DNA of 21,072 nucleotides from a virus. The first letter of the stretch is position 1; each line of letters starts with the position of its first letter. Location of the stretch: the IMG/VR virus record IMGVR_UViG_3300010153_000154, positions 1-21,072 of that record. One strand, written 5' to 3'. Shown one piece after another: positions 20,396 to 21,072 of the stretch. The position numbers were made by a program, and so were the translations under genes. The notes beneath the pieces were generated by a model. It was not told where the DNA came from. It ran no database searches and worked only from the letters and a program-made list of their open reading frames with translations.

Positions 20396-20868
20396 TACTT
20401 GGCGTACAGTTCCTCTGGGCTTGCAGGGGTGTACCTCTCACGCTGCTTCGCTATAACCTCAGCGGGTACACCGTGGACGTTGCGTCCAGCCAGTACCTTA
20501 TCCTTAAATGCTGCGGCAACCTTGCTTTCTGGCATGTCAGCGGGGTCTTGCATCATGTCAACCACGCTCCACTTGTATCCCCAATGGGTTGCGAGCTTGG
20601 TATAGTTGCACCACTCCCACCTTTCGGTGTTGGTGTTGTCCACTACTATGGTGGTATCGCCGCGATCCAATGCTCTGATGAATCGACTCAAGCATCGAGC
20701 GTGTGCTCTGCCTAATTGCTTAGGGTCGAACTCATACTTGCCGCTTCTAGTGAAGTACGAGTCAGCCGATACGACTGTTGCATTGGGGAAGTTTGTATTA
20801 GCCCACGTTGTTTTGCCTGAGCCACTCAGCCCTTGCATGACAATGACTTGTCTTTTGTTTAGTATCAT
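20395..20868 (-). CDS. P-loop kinase, polynucleotide kinase-like (AAA_33)
   Basis: 157 aa. Walker A MQGLSGSGKTTWA (11-23, K19), SADSYF (34-39; Asp at the phosphoacceptor position typical of T4 Pnk-like kinases), FDPKQLGRAHARCL, and TIVVDNTNTERWEW (about 73-86) match AAA_33 zeta-toxin/PNK-like and N4BP2-like kinases. Expected reaction: transfer of the ATP gamma-phosphate to a nucleic-acid 5'-OH, or to another small substrate. With the 2H-like protein in the same cluster it could support RNA-end healing, although no RNA ligase is seen here. Confidence 0.8.
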   Translation of the reverse strand: MILNKRQVIVMQGLSGSGKTTWANTNFPNATVVSADSYFTRSGKYEFDPKQLGRAHARCLSRFIRALDRGDTTIVVDNTNTERWEWCNYTKLATHWGYKWSVVDMMQDPADMPESKVAAAFKDKVLAGRNVHGVPAEVIAKQRERYTPASPEELYAK

Positions 20869-20880
20869 ATGCTTATGCTT

Positions 20881-21072
20881 TCAAGTGTTATGGAACGCAT
20901 CCAGTAAGTTTATTAGTGCCATGTTGTAGTCTGCGGCTCCTTCCTTAATGCTGTCACACTCGTCCTTGCGTAAGCAGGGACGGCAAAGGAAAGATGGGCC
21001 ACTATGAACAGACTCGTTAAAGGGATCGCTTGGCTTGATGACTTCAACCACCTCAAGTTTGTCGCTTTCCGC
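20881..21072 (-). CDS. C-terminal part of a hypothetical protein (cut by window edge)
   Basis: Open from the right edge for 63 codons to TGA at 20883-20881. It contains FLCRPCLRKDEC (three Cys in a C-x2-C-x5-C pattern, a possible zinc site) and a helical end (ADYNMALINLLDAFHNT). The N-terminus is outside the window. It ends 12 bp upstream of the kinase ATG, so probably the same operon. Family unknown. Confidence 0.6.
   Translation of the reverse strand, partial: AESDKLEVVEVIKPSDPFNESVHSGPSFLCRPCLRKDECDSIKEGAADYNMALINLLDAFHNT

Noticed and set aside
1-21072. tRNA or rRNA genes
   Set aside because: No cloverleaf-like or conserved rRNA segment was noticed on reading. A covariance-model search would be needed to exclude a tRNA fully.

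Overview
The window looks like the integration, replication and early/accessory part of a temperate bacteriophage or prophage. It has tyrosine recombinases, excisionase-like helix-turn-helix proteins, a DnaB-type helicase, a Sak4-like ATPase, several PD-(D/E)XK-type nucleases and many short orphan genes packed with 1-26 nt overlaps. No structural genes are visible. The host cannot be fixed from sequence alone: base composition looks moderate, and most starts lack a Shine-Dalgarno sequence (clear exceptions at 6879, 7956 and 11668). The gene content would suit a non-model environmental bacterium, but that is inference.

Layout. 1-2384 is the integration module: a tyrosine recombinase cut by the left edge (minus), a small HTH protein (minus), a second complete tyrosine recombinase (plus), and two related excisionase-like proteins (minus), the second overlapping the integrase 3' end in antisense. 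2388-7755 is one minus-strand recombination/replication operon, in transcription order: RHH protein, membrane protein, RHH protein, Sak4-like ATPase, DUF2800-like RecB-type nuclease, two further small nucleases, DnaB. 7756-7955 is a divergent control region feeding a plus-strand RHH regulator. 8137-8797 holds an RlpA-like lipoprotein and a small orphan.

8820-9460 is the most unusual object: a 641-bp non-coding array of 36 ten-base boxes of two alternating kinds (TGACTCGTTC and TGGTTCTCTC), each followed by about 8 variable bases, giving an 18/36-bp rhythm. It is clean at one end and decayed at the other. Right of it lie a coiled-coil protein, a protein with an IS110-type helix-hairpin-helix domain, and a run of orphan genes (10654-13492).

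13527-17214 encodes a three-gene set: MoxR-like AAA+ ATPase, DUF3150-like coiled-coil protein, and a VWA protein with an HExxH metallopeptidase-like domain. 17452-21072 carries a 2H phosphoesterase-like protein, a SpoT/MESH1-like HD hydrolase, a polynucleotide-kinase-like P-loop protein and several orphans. This suggests nucleotide or RNA-end metabolism, or counter-defence.

A 17-bp near-palindrome (ATATCTGGCCCAGTTAT type) occurs eight times, nearly always in the gap between two genes with the upstream stop codon inside it. It ties the right-hand operons and the left-edge recombinase into one apparent regulon. The array and this motif are the two signals least explained by known features.
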